Source of the DNA: Rhodococcus sp. (in: high G+C Gram-positive bacteria) | Lineage (GTDB): Bacteria > Actinomycetota > Actinomycetes > Mycobacteriales > Mycobacteriaceae | Reading direction: 5' to 3' | Assembly: GCF_023264675.1 (NCBI RefSeq) | Contig: NZ_JAHFVG010000016.1 | Span: forward strand, 58,844-122,843 | DNA: 64,000 nucleotides | Part shown: in pieces, positions 15,664-24,458 of the stretch | Numbering within the stretch: the first letter of the stretch is position 1 | How the letters are laid out: every line of letters begins with the position of its first letter | Program-made: the position numbers and the translations under genes | Notes under the pieces: model-generated | What the model was told of the DNA's origin: nothing | The model's input: only the letters and a program-made list of their open reading frames with translations | Database searches by the model: none

Positions 15664-16929
15664 TCAGCCGAGCGCCTGCTCCAGGTCCGCGATCAGATCC
15701 TCGGTGTCCTCGAGCCCTACGGAGATACGCACGACGCCATCGGAGATACCAACGGCCGCACGACCTTCCGGGCCCATGGCACGGTGCGTGGTCGTCGCGG
15801 GGTGAGTGATCAGCGACTTCGCGTCGCCCAGATTGTTCGAGATGTCGATGATCTTCAGACCGTCGAGCAGTTCGAACGCCCGCTTCTTACCTTCGCCCTC
15901 GGGCGCGTCCAGCTCGAACGTGACCACGGTGCCGCCGCCGCTCATCTGGCTCTTCGCCAACGCGTGCTGCGGATGCGATTCCAGGTACGGGTACTTCACC
16001 CACGACACCGCCGTGTGCTGCTCGAGGAACTGCGCGACCTGCAGAGCCGACTGCGTCGAATGCCGAACGCGCACGGGCATCGTCTCCAGCCCCTTGAGCA
16101 ACGTCCACGCATTGAACGGGCTCAACGCAGGACCGGTGTGACGCATCAGCGTCTGGACCGGACCGTCGATGTACTCCCGGCTGCCCAGGATCGCACCGCC
16201 GAGAACCCGGCCCTGACCGTCGATGTGCTTGGTACCGGAGTACACCACGACGTCGGCGCCGAGCTCGAGGCTCTTCTGCAGCAGCGGAGTCGCAAAGACG
16301 TTGTCCAACACCACGGTTGCGCCCGCAGCATGCGCCAGTTCGGACACACGACGCACGTCCACCAACGACTGCATCGGGTTCGACGGAGTCTCGAAGAACA
16401 CTGCGGTGGTCGGGACCGAGAGTGCCTCTTCCCACTGATCGTTGTCCTCGCCGTCGACGAAGACTGTCTCGACGCCCCACCGCGGGAGGATCTCGTTGCA
16501 CACCACGAAGCAGGACCCGAACAAGCTACGCGCAGCGACCAATCGGTCACCCGCCTTCAGCAGAGCCCCGAGCGCGGTGAACACCGCGGACATTCCGCTG
16601 GAGGTGCCGAAGCACGCCTCGGCACCCTCGATCAGACGGAGACGTTCCTCGAACATCTTGACCGTGGGATTGCCGTAACGGGAGTAGACGAAATGATCGA
16701 TCTCACCGGTGAACGCCTGCTCGGCAGCTCCGGCGCTCTCGTAGACGAAGCCCGAGGAGAGATACAGAGCCTCGGCATTCTCGTCGAACCCGGAGCGCAT
16801 CAACCCACCTCGAACCCCCAAGGTTCCCTGGCCGACACCATCAGGCAGATCTTTCTTGAAACCACCGCCCTTCGGGATGTGACTCCCCGAGTCGCTGCGC
16901 TCCTGCCCGCCGCCCGGAATGTTGCTCAT
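15664..16929 (-). CDS. metZ: O-succinylhomoserine sulfhydrylase MetZ
   Basis: A 421-residue PLP enzyme of the Cys/Met metabolism family. It makes homocysteine from O-succinylhomoserine and sulfide, bypassing cystathionine. Visible are the YSRYGNPTV segment, FGTSSGMSAVF, ETPSNPMQSLVD, VVLDNVFATPLLQ and the PLP lysine in VYSGTKHIDGQGRVLGG. ATG at 16929 overlaps the rhodanese stop (ATGA); the open frame runs on to 17091 within the rhodanese gene and is not used. The rhodanese-metZ pair matches Rv0390-Rv0391 of M. tuberculosis. The gene connects sulfide released by the 1-19 kb genes to methionine. Confidence 0.95.
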   Translation of the reverse strand: MSNIPGGGQERSDSGSHIPKGGGFKKDLPDGVGQGTLGVRGGLMRSGFDENAEALYLSSGFVYESAGAAEQAFTGEIDHFVYSRYGNPTVKMFEERLRLIEGAEACFGTSSGMSAVFTALGALLKAGDRLVAARSLFGSCFVVCNEILPRWGVETVFVDGEDNDQWEEALSVPTTAVFFETPSNPMQSLVDVRRVSELAHAAGATVVLDNVFATPLLQKSLELGADVVVYSGTKHIDGQGRVLGGAILGSREYIDGPVQTLMRHTGPALSPFNAWTLLKGLETMPVRVRHSTQSALQVAQFLEQHTAVSWVKYPYLESHPQHALAKSQMSGGGTVVTFELDAPEGEGKKRAFELLDGLKIIDISNNLGDAKSLITHPATTTHRAMGPEGRAAVGISDGVVRISVGLEDTEDLIADLEQALG

Positions 16930-17339
16930 GCCTGCCTCCACGGCAAGCCGACCGCACGCCAGCCCACGACACCGCGGTGACCGTCGGCGTCGGTTGCACC
17001 TTCGAAGCCGTCGAGCACGTTGTACGACGGGCCGATACCGGCAGCCGTTGCAGCCTCGGCGGCGCCGATCGAACGCTGACCGGACCGGCACAGGAACACC
17101 ACGGGGCGTTCACCGTCGACGCCCGCTTCTTTCAACTGTTCGACGAAGTTCTCGTTCTTCGCGCCGTTCGGGTAGCTGACCCACTCGACGAGGTGCGTGG
17201 GGCGATCGATCGAGGATGTGTCCGGAACCCCGACGTACTGCCATTCCGCGTGGGTACGCACGTCAACCAGTACCGCGTCCGGATCGTCGCGAAGCAGCTC
17301 CCAAGCTGCCTCGGGGGTTATGTCACCTGCGTAAGTCAC
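16926..17339 (-). CDS. Rhodanese-like sulfurtransferase
   Basis: A 137-residue single-domain rhodanese. The active-site loop is FLCRSGQRS with the persulfide cysteine, preceded by the DVRTHAEWQYVGVPD CH2A-type motif. GTG at 17339 is chosen since GGGAAG lies 6-10 bases upstream and the protein then starts VTYAGDITPEAAW as in mycobacterial relatives. It is coupled to metZ by a 4-bp overlap, so it probably handles sulfane sulfur for homocysteine synthesis. Confidence 0.92.
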   Translation of the reverse strand: MTYAGDITPEAAWELLRDDPDAVLVDVRTHAEWQYVGVPDTSSIDRPTHLVEWVSYPNGAKNENFVEQLKEAGVDGERPVVFLCRSGQRSIGAAEAATAAGIGPSYNVLDGFEGATDADGHRGVVGWRAVGLPWRQA

Positions 17340-17352
17340 GGATTCTTCCCTT

Positions 17353-17880
17353 TCATACGTTGCACACCAGCCACTTGTCGTCCACCCGAACGAACTTCCA
17401 CTGACTCGACGACGTCTCGCCGGACTTGTCCAACTTGGTCGGAACATCGACCACACCGCGGTCGCCGTTGATCTCGTAACCGCTCGGGGCTCCGTCGACG
17501 ACGATCTTGCCGTTCTCCGCCACGTCGGCGGCGCGGGCCGACGAGTAGTCCTCGTCGCTACCGGTGACGAGGGTCGCGACCTGGTCGCTGCACGTCGTGG
17601 CCCGCAGTGCGTCCGCGTCGCCGTTGTTCTGAGCGTCGACGAACTCCGTGATGCTGTCGGTGAGTAGCTGCGCCTGCGTCACATTGTTCTCTGCCGGCGC
17701 GAACTTCGCAGCGAGAAAGATCGCCGCGAGGATGACCGCAACGATGCCGACGGCGATGACGAACGGCCACGGCGTCGCCGGACGACGCTCACCGGCGTCG
17801 GCGGCCGCATCGGATGCGTTGTTCTGCGCTTCCTCACGACTGTCGACCCAGTGCTGTCTTCGTTCACGCCACGACGCCAT
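17353..17880 (-). CDS. Membrane-anchored protein with Rv0361-type C-terminal domain
   Basis: A 175-residue protein: about 35 charged cytoplasmic residues, one helix (PWPFVIAVGIVAVILAAIFLAAKF), then an outer domain of about 110 residues. The domain pattern (I-x2-F-V-x-A near residue 83, GDADALRATTC, GKIVVDGAP, a final DDKWLVCNV) matches the C-terminus of the Rv0361-like protein at 41069-42349 (GDLATLRTSSC, IPVVDGV, DVWKVCSP). The two conserved Cys may form a disulfide. It lies 13 bp before the rhodanese gene, so it may be part of that operon. Function is unknown. Confidence 0.85.
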   Translation of the reverse strand: MASWRERRQHWVDSREEAQNNASDAAADAGERRPATPWPFVIAVGIVAVILAAIFLAAKFAPAENNVTQAQLLTDSITEFVDAQNNGDADALRATTCSDQVATLVTGSDEDYSSARAADVAENGKIVVDGAPSGYEINGDRGVVDVPTKLDKSGETSSSQWKFVRVDDKWLVCNV

Positions 17881-17909
17881 GCGTGCAATCTTCCCTGGCG
17901 CGCCTGCGC

Positions 17910-18776
17910 CTAGTGCTCTTGGGGTCCGACCGGAATATCGCCGCGCAGCGTGATGCGGTGCATGACGCGATGCTCGGTGCCGTAGTCACGATTGGCGTAG
18001 TGCGAGGTGCTGCGGTTGTCCCACAGCACCAGGTCCCCGAGACGCCAGCGATGCCGCACGACGTGCTCCGGCTTGGTCAGGTGGGCGTAGAGGAAGTCGA
18101 GGATGCCCCGGCTTTCGGCCTCGGACACTCCCGCGATGTGAGAGGTGAATCCCGGGTTGACGAAGATTCCCTTGCGGCCGGTTTCCGGGTGGACCCGAAC
18201 GACAGGATGCTCGACGGGTACCAGCGCGGTCACCTCTTTTCCGTCCCACAGGTTGCCCTTGCCGCCGCGCTTCTGAGCCAGGTAGTAGCCGAACTCGCGG
18301 TTGCCGTCGTGCACCGCCGTGAGCTGATCGATCATCTGACGCACCGGCGCTGCGAGGGATTCGTAGGCGAGCTGGCTGTCGGCCCAGTTCGTGTCACCAC
18401 CGTGCGGAGGCAGAACCACGGGCCGCAGAATCGAACCCATCGGCGGACGCTCCATGAACGTCACGTCGGTGTGCCAGATATCGGCGAACCCGTTGTCCTG
18501 GCTGTCGAGGGCGTAGACCTCGGCGGCGACGTGGCCACTGTCATGAACCGGATGCCCGGCAGTGAGTTCGCCGAGGCGTCGACCGAATTCGATCTGGCCG
18601 CCGTCGTCGAGGGACTGCCCGCGTAGGACGAGAACCTTGTTTTCGACGAGCGCGTCACGAATTGCAAGCACCTCGGCATCGGATGCCGTCGCGACATCGA
18701 GTCCGATCACCTCGGCGCCGAAGCTGGGTCCGAACTTGTCGAGGGTGAGCGATACGCCTGTGTCGATGACCGTCAT
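17910..18776 (-). CDS. tauD: Taurine/alpha-ketoglutarate dioxygenase, TauD family
   Basis: A 288-residue Fe(II)/2-oxoglutarate dioxygenase that hydroxylates taurine or a related sulfonate so that sulfite is released. The 2-His-1-carboxylate motif is visible as WHTDVTF (HxD) and STSHYANRDYG (distal His), with the 2-oxoglutarate Arg in RVMHRITLRGD. GAGGAG 6 bases before ATG 18776 sets the start; the longer frame from 18809 has no such site. Upstream lies the short Cys-containing leader peptide at 18897-18968. Related family members act on 2,4-D or sulfate esters, so the exact substrate is open. Confidence 0.92.
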   Translation of the reverse strand: MTVIDTGVSLTLDKFGPSFGAEVIGLDVATASDAEVLAIRDALVENKVLVLRGQSLDDGGQIEFGRRLGELTAGHPVHDSGHVAAEVYALDSQDNGFADIWHTDVTFMERPPMGSILRPVVLPPHGGDTNWADSQLAYESLAAPVRQMIDQLTAVHDGNREFGYYLAQKRGGKGNLWDGKEVTALVPVEHPVVRVHPETGRKGIFVNPGFTSHIAGVSEAESRGILDFLYAHLTKPEHVVRHRWRLGDLVLWDNRSTSHYANRDYGTEHRVMHRITLRGDIPVGPQEH

Positions 18777-18896
18777 GGGTTCTCCTCGGCCGTTGCCGGC
18801 ATTGAGCAAAGAAAGATGGGGGACGGCGCTGTGAACCCGTTGCGAATTTTCGCACGAATGTTGGGGTTCAGCGCAGTGAAGAGGTCGGGGCGAAAG

Positions 18897-18968
18897 TCAC
18901 CGACAGCGCATGGTGGTGGCACGACAGAAGTCGACGTTGAGACGTCGAACCAGGAATGCCGTGTACAC
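18897..18968 (-). CDS. Cysteine-type leader peptide upstream of tauD
   Basis: A 23-codon frame from GTG 18968 to TGA 18897, with FLVRRLNVDFCRATTMRCR near the end. The RRLNVDFCR core parallels RRLHVDLCR of the leaders at 12965 and 1898, and a second Cys sits two codons before the stop. No SAM aptamer is present here, so this unit would respond to cysteine status only. The start has no strong ribosome site and might be leaderless. tauD begins 120 bp downstream. Confidence 0.72.
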   Translation of the reverse strand: MYTAFLVRRLNVDFCRATTMRCR

Positions 18969-19110
18969 GGAGCAAACCCTACCTGAAAGAGGGAAATACC
19001 CGAAAGGGCCGGGGACTACCGTGTAGGCAAGACCACCAGCACAGATCAGGTAACACTTAATTTATGCTGGGGTGTCCGCACATGCCCTCGACGAAGGTAG
19101 TTCGCTGCAC

Positions 19111-20481
19111 ATGACTGATCAGACTCGTCCACTCCGCGTCGCCATCGTCGGCGCGGGCCCGGCAGGTATCTACGCCGCCGACGCGCTCATGAAGTCCGAT
19201 ACAGACGTGAGTATCGACCTGTTCGAGCGCATGCCCGCACCCTTCGGACTCATCCGCTACGGCGTCGCCCCCGACCACCCCCGCATCAAGGGCATCATCA
19301 CCGCCCTCCACAAAGTGTTGGACAAGCCGCAGGTCAGACTCCTCGGCAACATCGATTACGGCACCGACATCACCCTCGATGACCTCCACCGCTTCTACGA
19401 CGCCGTCATCTTCTCCACCGGCGCGAACGCCGACCGCGCCCTGAACATCCCCGGCATCGACCTCGATGGCTCCTACGGCGCCGCCGACTTCGTCTCCTGG
19501 TACGACGGCCACCCCGACGTCCCCCGCACCTGGCCCCTCGACGCCGAAAAAGTCGCCGTCCTCGGCGTCGGCAACGTCGCCCTCGACGTCGCACGCGTCC
19601 TCGCCAAAACCGGTGACGAACTCCTCCCCACCGAGATCCCCGCCAACGTCTACGACGGCCTCAAAGCCAACAAGGCCATCGAAGTCCACGTCTTCGGACG
19701 ACGCGGACCCGCCCAAGCCAAGTTCACTCCACTCGAACTCCGCGAACTGGACCACTCCCCCAACATCGAAGTCATCGTCGCCCCCGAAGACATCGACTAC
19801 GACGAAGGCTCCGAACAGGCTCGCCGCAGCAGCAAGCAGGTCGACATGGTCGCCAACACCCTCCAGGACTGGGCCATCCGCGACGTCGGCAACCGCCCCC
19901 ACAAACTGTTCCTGCACTTCTTCGAATCACCCACCGAAATCCTCGGCGAGGACGGCAAGGTCGTCGGACTACGCACCGAGCGCACCGAACTCGACGGCAC
20001 CGGCAACGTCAAAGGCACCGGCACATACAACGACTGGGACGTCCAAGCCGTCTACCGCGCCGTCGGCTACCTCTCCCAGAACATCGCCCAACTCCCCTTC
20101 GACGAACAAGCAGGCACCATCCCCAACGAAGCCGGCCGCGTCGTCGAATCTGCTAGCTCTACCGTGACAGTGCCCGCCACCTACGTCACCGGCTGGATCA
20201 AACGCGGACCCGTCGGCCTCATCGGACACACCAAGGGCGACGCCAACGAAACCGTCGCCAACCTCCTCGAAGACGCCCCTACCTTCACCGGAGCAGAAGA
20301 ACCCGCACTCGATGCCGTCACCACCTTCCTCGAAGGCAAGCAGGTCCCCTTCACCACCTGGGACGGCTGGTACCGCCTCGACGCCCACGAGCGTTCCCTC
20401 GGCGAACCCGAAGGCCGCGAACGCGTCAAGGTCGTCGAGCGTCAGGACATGCTGAAGGCGTCCGAGCCCGACAAGGCGTAG
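19111..20481 (+). CDS. fprA: Ferredoxin/adrenodoxin-type NADP+ reductase FprA
   Basis: A 456-residue FAD enzyme moving electrons between NADPH and ferredoxin, like mycobacterial FprA. It shows the FAD fold RVAIVGAGPAGIYAADAL, FGLIRYGVAPDHP, FSTGANADRALNIPG, the NADPH fold VAVLGVGNVALDVARVL followed by VFGRRGPAQAKFT, and the C-terminal TGWIKRGPVGLIGHTKGDA. ATG 19111 is chosen by homology of the opening TRPLRVAIVGAG; a GTG at 19072 is possible. Third positions are strongly C-rich from 19240 on, producing long antisense frames. One stretch near 20150-20170 (TCTGCTAGCTCTACC) breaks this bias. Confidence 0.94.
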   Translation: MTDQTRPLRVAIVGAGPAGIYAADALMKSDTDVSIDLFERMPAPFGLIRYGVAPDHPRIKGIITALHKVLDKPQVRLLGNIDYGTDITLDDLHRFYDAVIFSTGANADRALNIPGIDLDGSYGAADFVSWYDGHPDVPRTWPLDAEKVAVLGVGNVALDVARVLAKTGDELLPTEIPANVYDGLKANKAIEVHVFGRRGPAQAKFTPLELRELDHSPNIEVIVAPEDIDYDEGSEQARRSSKQVDMVANTLQDWAIRDVGNRPHKLFLHFFESPTEILGEDGKVVGLRTERTELDGTGNVKGTGTYNDWDVQAVYRAVGYLSQNIAQLPFDEQAGTIPNEAGRVVESASSTVTVPATYVTGWIKRGPVGLIGHTKGDANETVANLLEDAPTFTGAEEPALDAVTTFLEGKQVPFTTWDGWYRLDAHERSLGEPEGRERVKVVERQDMLKASEPDKA

Positions 20482-20490
20482 GCAGCTCCG

Positions 20491-20542
20491 CTGCCCGTGT
20501 GCGCGTGGTCGGTACCCGCGCCGACTACGCACACACGGGCGG
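20491..20542. terminator. Bidirectional hairpin between fprA and the SMP-30 gene
   Basis: Arms 20493-20512 and 20521-20540 form a near-perfect 20-bp stem (GCCCGTGTGCGCGTGGTCGG against its complement with two changes). It sits between two convergent genes. A related hairpin lies at 26851-26896. Confidence 0.75.
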
Positions 20543-20552
20543 CGAAGCCGCA

Positions 20553-21431
20553 CTACACCCGCACTGCCAGCAATTTTCCTTCCGTCGCGACCTTGCGCTG
20601 ATGCTCGTCGAAGTCCGGCGCCGCGCATACGAACAGGGTTCGGCCGTCCTCGCCGCCGAGCCCGCACGCGAAGACACCGGTATCGAACTCGAGCTGATCG
20701 ACCATGCCTTTGCCGGGGACGATGTGCACGATCCGCTGACCGAGAGCGTCGGCGGCCCACAGTGATCCGTCGGTGTCGATGCAACACCCGTCGGGAGCAA
20801 CCACGAGCTGCCCGAGCGCCGTGGCCATGTCGCTCATATCGGGTACTTCGGCGAACTTGGCCCAGTCCCGTCGCTCTCCCAGCGAGCCGTCGGGGTGCAC
20901 CGCGAACACGCTCACCCGGTTACCGACGGTCTCGTCGACCAACAGTTCGCCGTCCGGCGTCAACACCATTCCGTTGGGGAAGTAGAGATCCTTCGCAACG
21001 ACGTGCGTGGATCCGTCCGGGTCGACCCTGATCAGATCGGCAGTCTCGGGCGTGGCCTGATTCATCAGATCGAAGCCGAAATTGCCGACGTACGCGCGGC
21101 CCTTCGAGTCGACCAGCATGTCGTTGAGGTTGGCGTCCACCTGCGAAGACAGGTCCGCGTGTACGACGAGCGAGCCGTCGTCCTCGCGCCGCAGGACGGT
21201 CTTGTCGCGCATGGACACGATCAGCAACCTGCCGTCGGGCAACCAACCGAGTCCCGACGGCTGCTGCGGCACCTCGGCTTCCACGCGCACGTCGGAGCCG
21301 TCGGCGTTGGCAGACAGAACCTTGTGACTGTAGAAGTCGGACACCCAGATCCGGCCGTCGTGCCAGCGTGGACATTCGAAATACGTGTATCCCTCGAGGA
21401 CAACTGTGACATCGGGTTTCATGTCTGGCAT
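20553..21431 (-). CDS. SMP-30/gluconolactonase/LRE family protein
   Basis: A 292-residue six-bladed beta-propeller of the SMP-30 group, usually Ca/Zn-dependent lactonases. Visible landmarks are the metal Glu in GYTYFECPRWHDGRIWVSD, QPSGLGWLPDGRLLIV, NLNDMLVDSKGRAYVGNFGF (metal Asn/Asp), FPNGMVLTPDGELLVDETVGNR and GCCIDTDGSLWAAD with the last metal Asp. ATG at 21431 or 21422 are both plausible; the frame continues to 21479. It is divergent from the amidohydrolase gene, and the two may act on the same lactone/acid pair. Confidence 0.9.
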   Translation of the reverse strand: MPDMKPDVTVVLEGYTYFECPRWHDGRIWVSDFYSHKVLSANADGSDVRVEAEVPQQPSGLGWLPDGRLLIVSMRDKTVLRREDDGSLVVHADLSSQVDANLNDMLVDSKGRAYVGNFGFDLMNQATPETADLIRVDPDGSTHVVAKDLYFPNGMVLTPDGELLVDETVGNRVSVFAVHPDGSLGERRDWAKFAEVPDMSDMATALGQLVVAPDGCCIDTDGSLWAADALGQRIVHIVPGKGMVDQLEFDTGVFACGLGGEDGRTLFVCAAPDFDEHQRKVATEGKLLAVRV

Positions 21432-21477
21432 TGAAACACCGGGCCGGGTCTCGGAGAGCGGAAACGGTGGAGCTGGC

Positions 21478-22224
21478 ATGCTGTCACTTGTGTTCGATGC
21501 CCATCGCTACATCCTCGACCCGCGCTTTCCGCTGGTCGAGAATCAGGGGTACCCCCCTGAGCCGTACACGATCGAGGACTACGAACGCGACACCGACGGA
21601 CTCGGAATCACCGGCGGTGCGGTCATCAGCTCGTCGTTCCACACGACGGATCAGGCGTATCTGGTTGCGGCTTTGAAAGCACTCGGTTCCAGCTGGGTAG
21701 GCGTCGCACAGTTGGATCCGGACACGACGGACGACGAGCTCGCGGCCCTCGATGCCGAGGGCGTCCGCGCGATCCGGCTCAATCTCAAACGCGGCGCGAC
21801 CGATGTTCAGACGCTGACCGCCCAGGCCCGTCGGACTCACGATCTCTTCGGATGGCACGCCGAGCTCTACGTCGAGGCATCGATGCTGCTCTCCCTCGAG
21901 CCGATCCTGTCGAAGCTGCCCGCGGTGAGCATCGATCACCTCGGTATGTCGTCGCACGGCTTGTCGTATCTGCTCGATCTCGTCGATCGCGGAGTTCGGG
22001 TCAAGGCCTCGGGGTTCGGCCGTGTCGACATGGACATCGTCGAGACGATGCGCCAGATCCACGCGGTCAATCCGTCGGCCTTGATGTTCGGCACCGATCT
22101 CCCAGGCACCCGGGCACCGCGGACGTTTCTGGAATCCGACATCGATCTGGTCGCCGAGGCCGTGGGCGGCGATCTTCCCGCCGTTCTCGACGGCAACGCC
22201 CGGGCCTGGTACCGGGTCAAGTAA
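21478..22224 (+). CDS. Amidohydrolase-2 family protein (predicted TIM-barrel hydrolase)
   Basis: A 248-residue protein of the PF04909 type (2-pyrone-4,6-dicarboxylate lactonase-like). ATG 21478 follows GGAG by 6 bases. Opening VFDAHRYILDPRFPLVENQGY corresponds to the family's DxHxH strand, but the second His position is occupied by Tyr or Ile, so metal binding may be altered. Later elements include AIRLNLKRG, VSIDHLGM, VKASGFGRVD and LMFGTDLPGTRAPR (the conserved Asp). It pairs with the divergent SMP-30 lactonase. Substrate unknown. Confidence 0.85.
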   Translation: MLSLVFDAHRYILDPRFPLVENQGYPPEPYTIEDYERDTDGLGITGGAVISSSFHTTDQAYLVAALKALGSSWVGVAQLDPDTTDDELAALDAEGVRAIRLNLKRGATDVQTLTAQARRTHDLFGWHAELYVEASMLLSLEPILSKLPAVSIDHLGMSSHGLSYLLDLVDRGVRVKASGFGRVDMDIVETMRQIHAVNPSALMFGTDLPGTRAPRTFLESDIDLVAEAVGGDLPAVLDGNARAWYRVK

Positions 22225-22699
22225 GGACTGCGGCTCCGAGCCACACTCCGCTGGCAAGGAGCGCACCGAACAGTTCCACGAGTATCGACAGCCCCGCTGC
22301 CTTGGTGGCGTGGACCGTCGATCGCCATGCTTCCGAATGTCTACGGTGCCTTGGCAGTTCGGCCAGGTAGACACCGAGGACGAATCCGACGAACAGACCG
22401 ACGATCGGGATGACGAAGAATCCGACGATGCCGAGGAGACCGCCGACGATCAACGAGCGACTCGGGATGCCTGCATCCTTGAGCTTGCGGCCCGGCCAGG
22501 TGTACTTCACCACGCCACTGGCCACCAGCAGAACCGCCGTGACCGCGAAGACCGTCCATGCCGCACTTCCCCCGGTCACGAAGGCCCACACCGCGATTGC
22601 TGCGAAGATGGCGATGGTCCCCGGCAGAATCGGCACCACGATTCCGACGAGTCCGATCAGGATCACCAGTCCGACGAGTACTTCACCCCACGCGTTCAC
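22217..22699 (-). CDS. DUF456 family membrane protein
   Basis: A 160-residue protein with four to five hydrophobic segments and the glycine-zipper look of DUF456 (VGLVILIGLVGIVVPILPG at the start, GGLLGIVGFFVIPIVGLFVGFVLGVYLAE in the middle, split by short polar turns). Function of the family is unknown. GTG at 22699 overlaps the MarR stop (GTGA), so the regulator and this protein are translated together. It overlaps the convergent amidohydrolase by 8 bp. Confidence 0.88.
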   Translation of the reverse strand: MNAWGEVLVGLVILIGLVGIVVPILPGTIAIFAAIAVWAFVTGGSAAWTVFAVTAVLLVASGVVKYTWPGRKLKDAGIPSRSLIVGGLLGIVGFFVIPIVGLFVGFVLGVYLAELPRHRRHSEAWRSTVHATKAAGLSILVELFGALLASGVWLGAAVLT

Positions 22700-23166
22700 T
22701 CGGAAAGTTCACGGGTTGCGGCCATTTGACCTGCTGCGGCCTCGGTGAGAAAGCGGGCGACCACTCCCAATTCGTTGTCGGTGAAGCCCTCGTAGACGGT
22801 GTCGAGATGTCGGAGCAAGCCGTCGAACAGATGCACGTTTCCGGTCAGGAACCCAGGGTCCAGTTCGACGAGGACCTTACGACCGTCGTCGGGGTGCGGG
22901 ATCCGGCGAACCGCACCCTTGGCCTCCAGTCGTCCGATCACACCGGTCACGGACGCGGGCGCGAGGCCTGACCGTTCGGCCAACTCCCCCGCCGTCATCG
23001 GGCCGAATCTCTGCACCAGATCCATCGCCTTCTCGTCGGTGGCACCGAGGCCTTGTTTCGCGGCGAGCACCGTGTGGAACAGGACGGCTGCCGTGCTCAG
23101 CTCGCGCCCTGCCATGGACACCCGCCCGAGAAGTTCGCCTCGGCTGGGATTCTGCTCGTCGTTCAC
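22696..23166 (-). CDS. MarR-family transcriptional regulator
   Basis: A 156-residue winged-helix regulator. The recognition region is MTAGELAERSGLAPASVTGVIGRLEAKGAVRRIPHPDDGRKVLVEL, with the wing at HPDDGRK. GTG 23166 is used. It faces a flavin monooxygenase gene across an 87-bp gap holding a 28-bp near-perfect palindrome, the expected operator. By analogy with other MarR/monooxygenase pairs it is probably a repressor relieved by an aromatic ligand (inference). Confidence 0.93.
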   Translation of the reverse strand: MNDEQNPSRGELLGRVSMAGRELSTAAVLFHTVLAAKQGLGATDEKAMDLVQRFGPMTAGELAERSGLAPASVTGVIGRLEAKGAVRRIPHPDDGRKVLVELDPGFLTGNVHLFDGLLRHLDTVYEGFTDNELGVVARFLTEAAAGQMAATRELSE

Positions 23167-23208
23167 GGGACCGAGTCTAAGTCGTTGACAGTGCCGGACC
23201 GATCCGAT

Positions 23209-23236
23209 TATATTTCTTTCGGCCGAACGAAATATA
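23209..23236. promoter_or_regulatory. 28-bp palindromic operator between marR and the monooxygenase gene
   Basis: Left arm TATATTTCTTTCGG and right arm CCGAACGAAATATA match at 13 of 14 positions around the centre GGCC. AT-rich arms in GC-rich DNA, central location between two divergent starts, and the adjacent marR gene all fit a MarR binding site covering both promoters. Confidence 0.85.
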
Positions 23237-23252
23237 TTTACGGAGGCTCACA

Positions 23253-24458
23253 ATGACACCCTGTGTCGAATCAGCGATAGTCGTCGGCGGTGGAATCGCC
23301 GGAACGGTCGCGGCGATGGCGCTGCAGCAAGCCGGGATCGACGTGGCGATCTACGAGCGGAATCGCCGCGACGAAGCCGACATCGGAGCCTTCCTCACGT
23401 TCGCCGTCAACGGCATGGATGCGCTGGCATCCATCGGTGCCGCCGACGCGGTTCTGGGCCACGGCTTTTCCACTCCCCTACTGTCGTTCACCAGCGGCAC
23501 CGGCAGGCACCTCGGAACGGTCCCGCTCGGCGGTGAGCTGCACGACGGTACGAGCACACTGACGATCAAGCGAGCCGACCTCTGTTCGGCACTTCGGGCC
23601 GAGGCCTCACGTCGCGGAATCGAGGTGGTACACGGCGCACACCTGATCGGGGCCGACACCACCGGCGGACGCGTTCGTGCCGAATTCGCCGACGGAAACC
23701 ACGCCGACGGCGACGTGATCGTCGGCGCCGACGGCATCCACTCGTCTCTCCGCGCGATCATCGACCCCGCAGCTCCCGTACCGCGCTATGTACCGGTACT
23801 CAACGTCGGCGGTTATGCGCGCCCGGCGGGCCTCGAACCCGATTCCGGCACCTTCCACATGACCTTCGGTAAGCGGGCCTTCTTCGGCTACTCCGTCGCA
23901 CCCGACGGTACGGCGTGGTGGTTCGCCAACCCACCTCGCCGCCGAGAACCCCAGCCGGGCGAACTCGGTGCGATTTCCGATTCACAGTGGCGCGCCGAGC
24001 TTCACGAACTGTTCGACGGCGATGCCACACCCGCCGCGGCGATCATCGATGCAACCCCGGACGAAGTGGTGGGCTGGGCAACCTACGACCTTCCGAAAGT
24101 TCCTCGCTGGCATCGCGATGCGATGATCGTCATCGGAGACGCCGCACATGCGACATCACCCTCGTCCGGCCAGGGTGCATCGCTCGCGATCGAGGACGCG
24201 GTGATTCTGGCGCAGTGTTTGCGCGATGCCTCCACCGTCGACGCAGCGTTCGGCGCTTACGAATCGAAGCGGCGCACACGCGTCGAGAAGATCGTCGCGG
24301 CGGGCGCACGATCGAGCAACAGCAAAGCCGCCGGCCCCATCGGACGACGCCTACGTGACGCGTTCATGCCGATGTATCTGAAGAAGCTGTCCTCAGGAGA
24401 TCCCAAGGCAGCCTTCATGTTCGACCACCACATCGAATGGAGCAGCCCGGTCAGGTGA
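23253..24458 (+). CDS. FAD-dependent monooxygenase (PHBH-type group A)
   Basis: A 401-residue single-component flavoprotein hydroxylase. FAD-binding GxGxxG is in [20 protein letters not shown], the DG motif is [11 protein letters not shown] (near residue 160), and the GD motif is [23 protein letters not shown] (near residue 290). CGGAGG precedes ATG 23253 by 7 bases. Substrate class in this family is aromatic (phenols, polyketides, tetracyclines). Control by the divergent MarR gene is likely. It overlaps purT convergently by 8 bp. Confidence 0.92.
   Translation: MTPCVESAIVVGGGIAGTVAAMALQQAGIDVAIYERNRRDEADIGAFLTFAVNGMDALASIGAADAVLGHGFSTPLLSFTSGTGRHLGTVPLGGELHDGTSTLTIKRADLCSALRAEASRRGIEVVHGAHLIGADTTGGRVRAEFADGNHADGDVIVGADGIHSSLRAIIDPAAPVPRYVPVLNVGGYARPAGLEPDSGTFHMTFGKRAFFGYSVAPDGTAWWFANPPRRREPQPGELGAISDSQWRAELHELFDGDATPAAAIIDATPDEVVGWATYDLPKVPRWHRDAMIVIGDAAHATSPSSGQGASLAIEDAVILAQCLRDASTVDAAFGAYESKRRTRVEKIVAAGARSSNSKAAGPIGRRLRDAFMPMYLKKLSSGDPKAAFMFDHHIEWSSPVR

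Noticed and set aside
18980..19071. Possible IdeR iron box before fprA
   Set aside because: Only short AT-rich fragments resemble the 19-bp consensus; no symmetric match.
19057..19917. 286-codon minus-strand frame rich in Val, Gly and Asp
   Set aside because: Caused by the C-rich third positions of fprA on the opposite strand.
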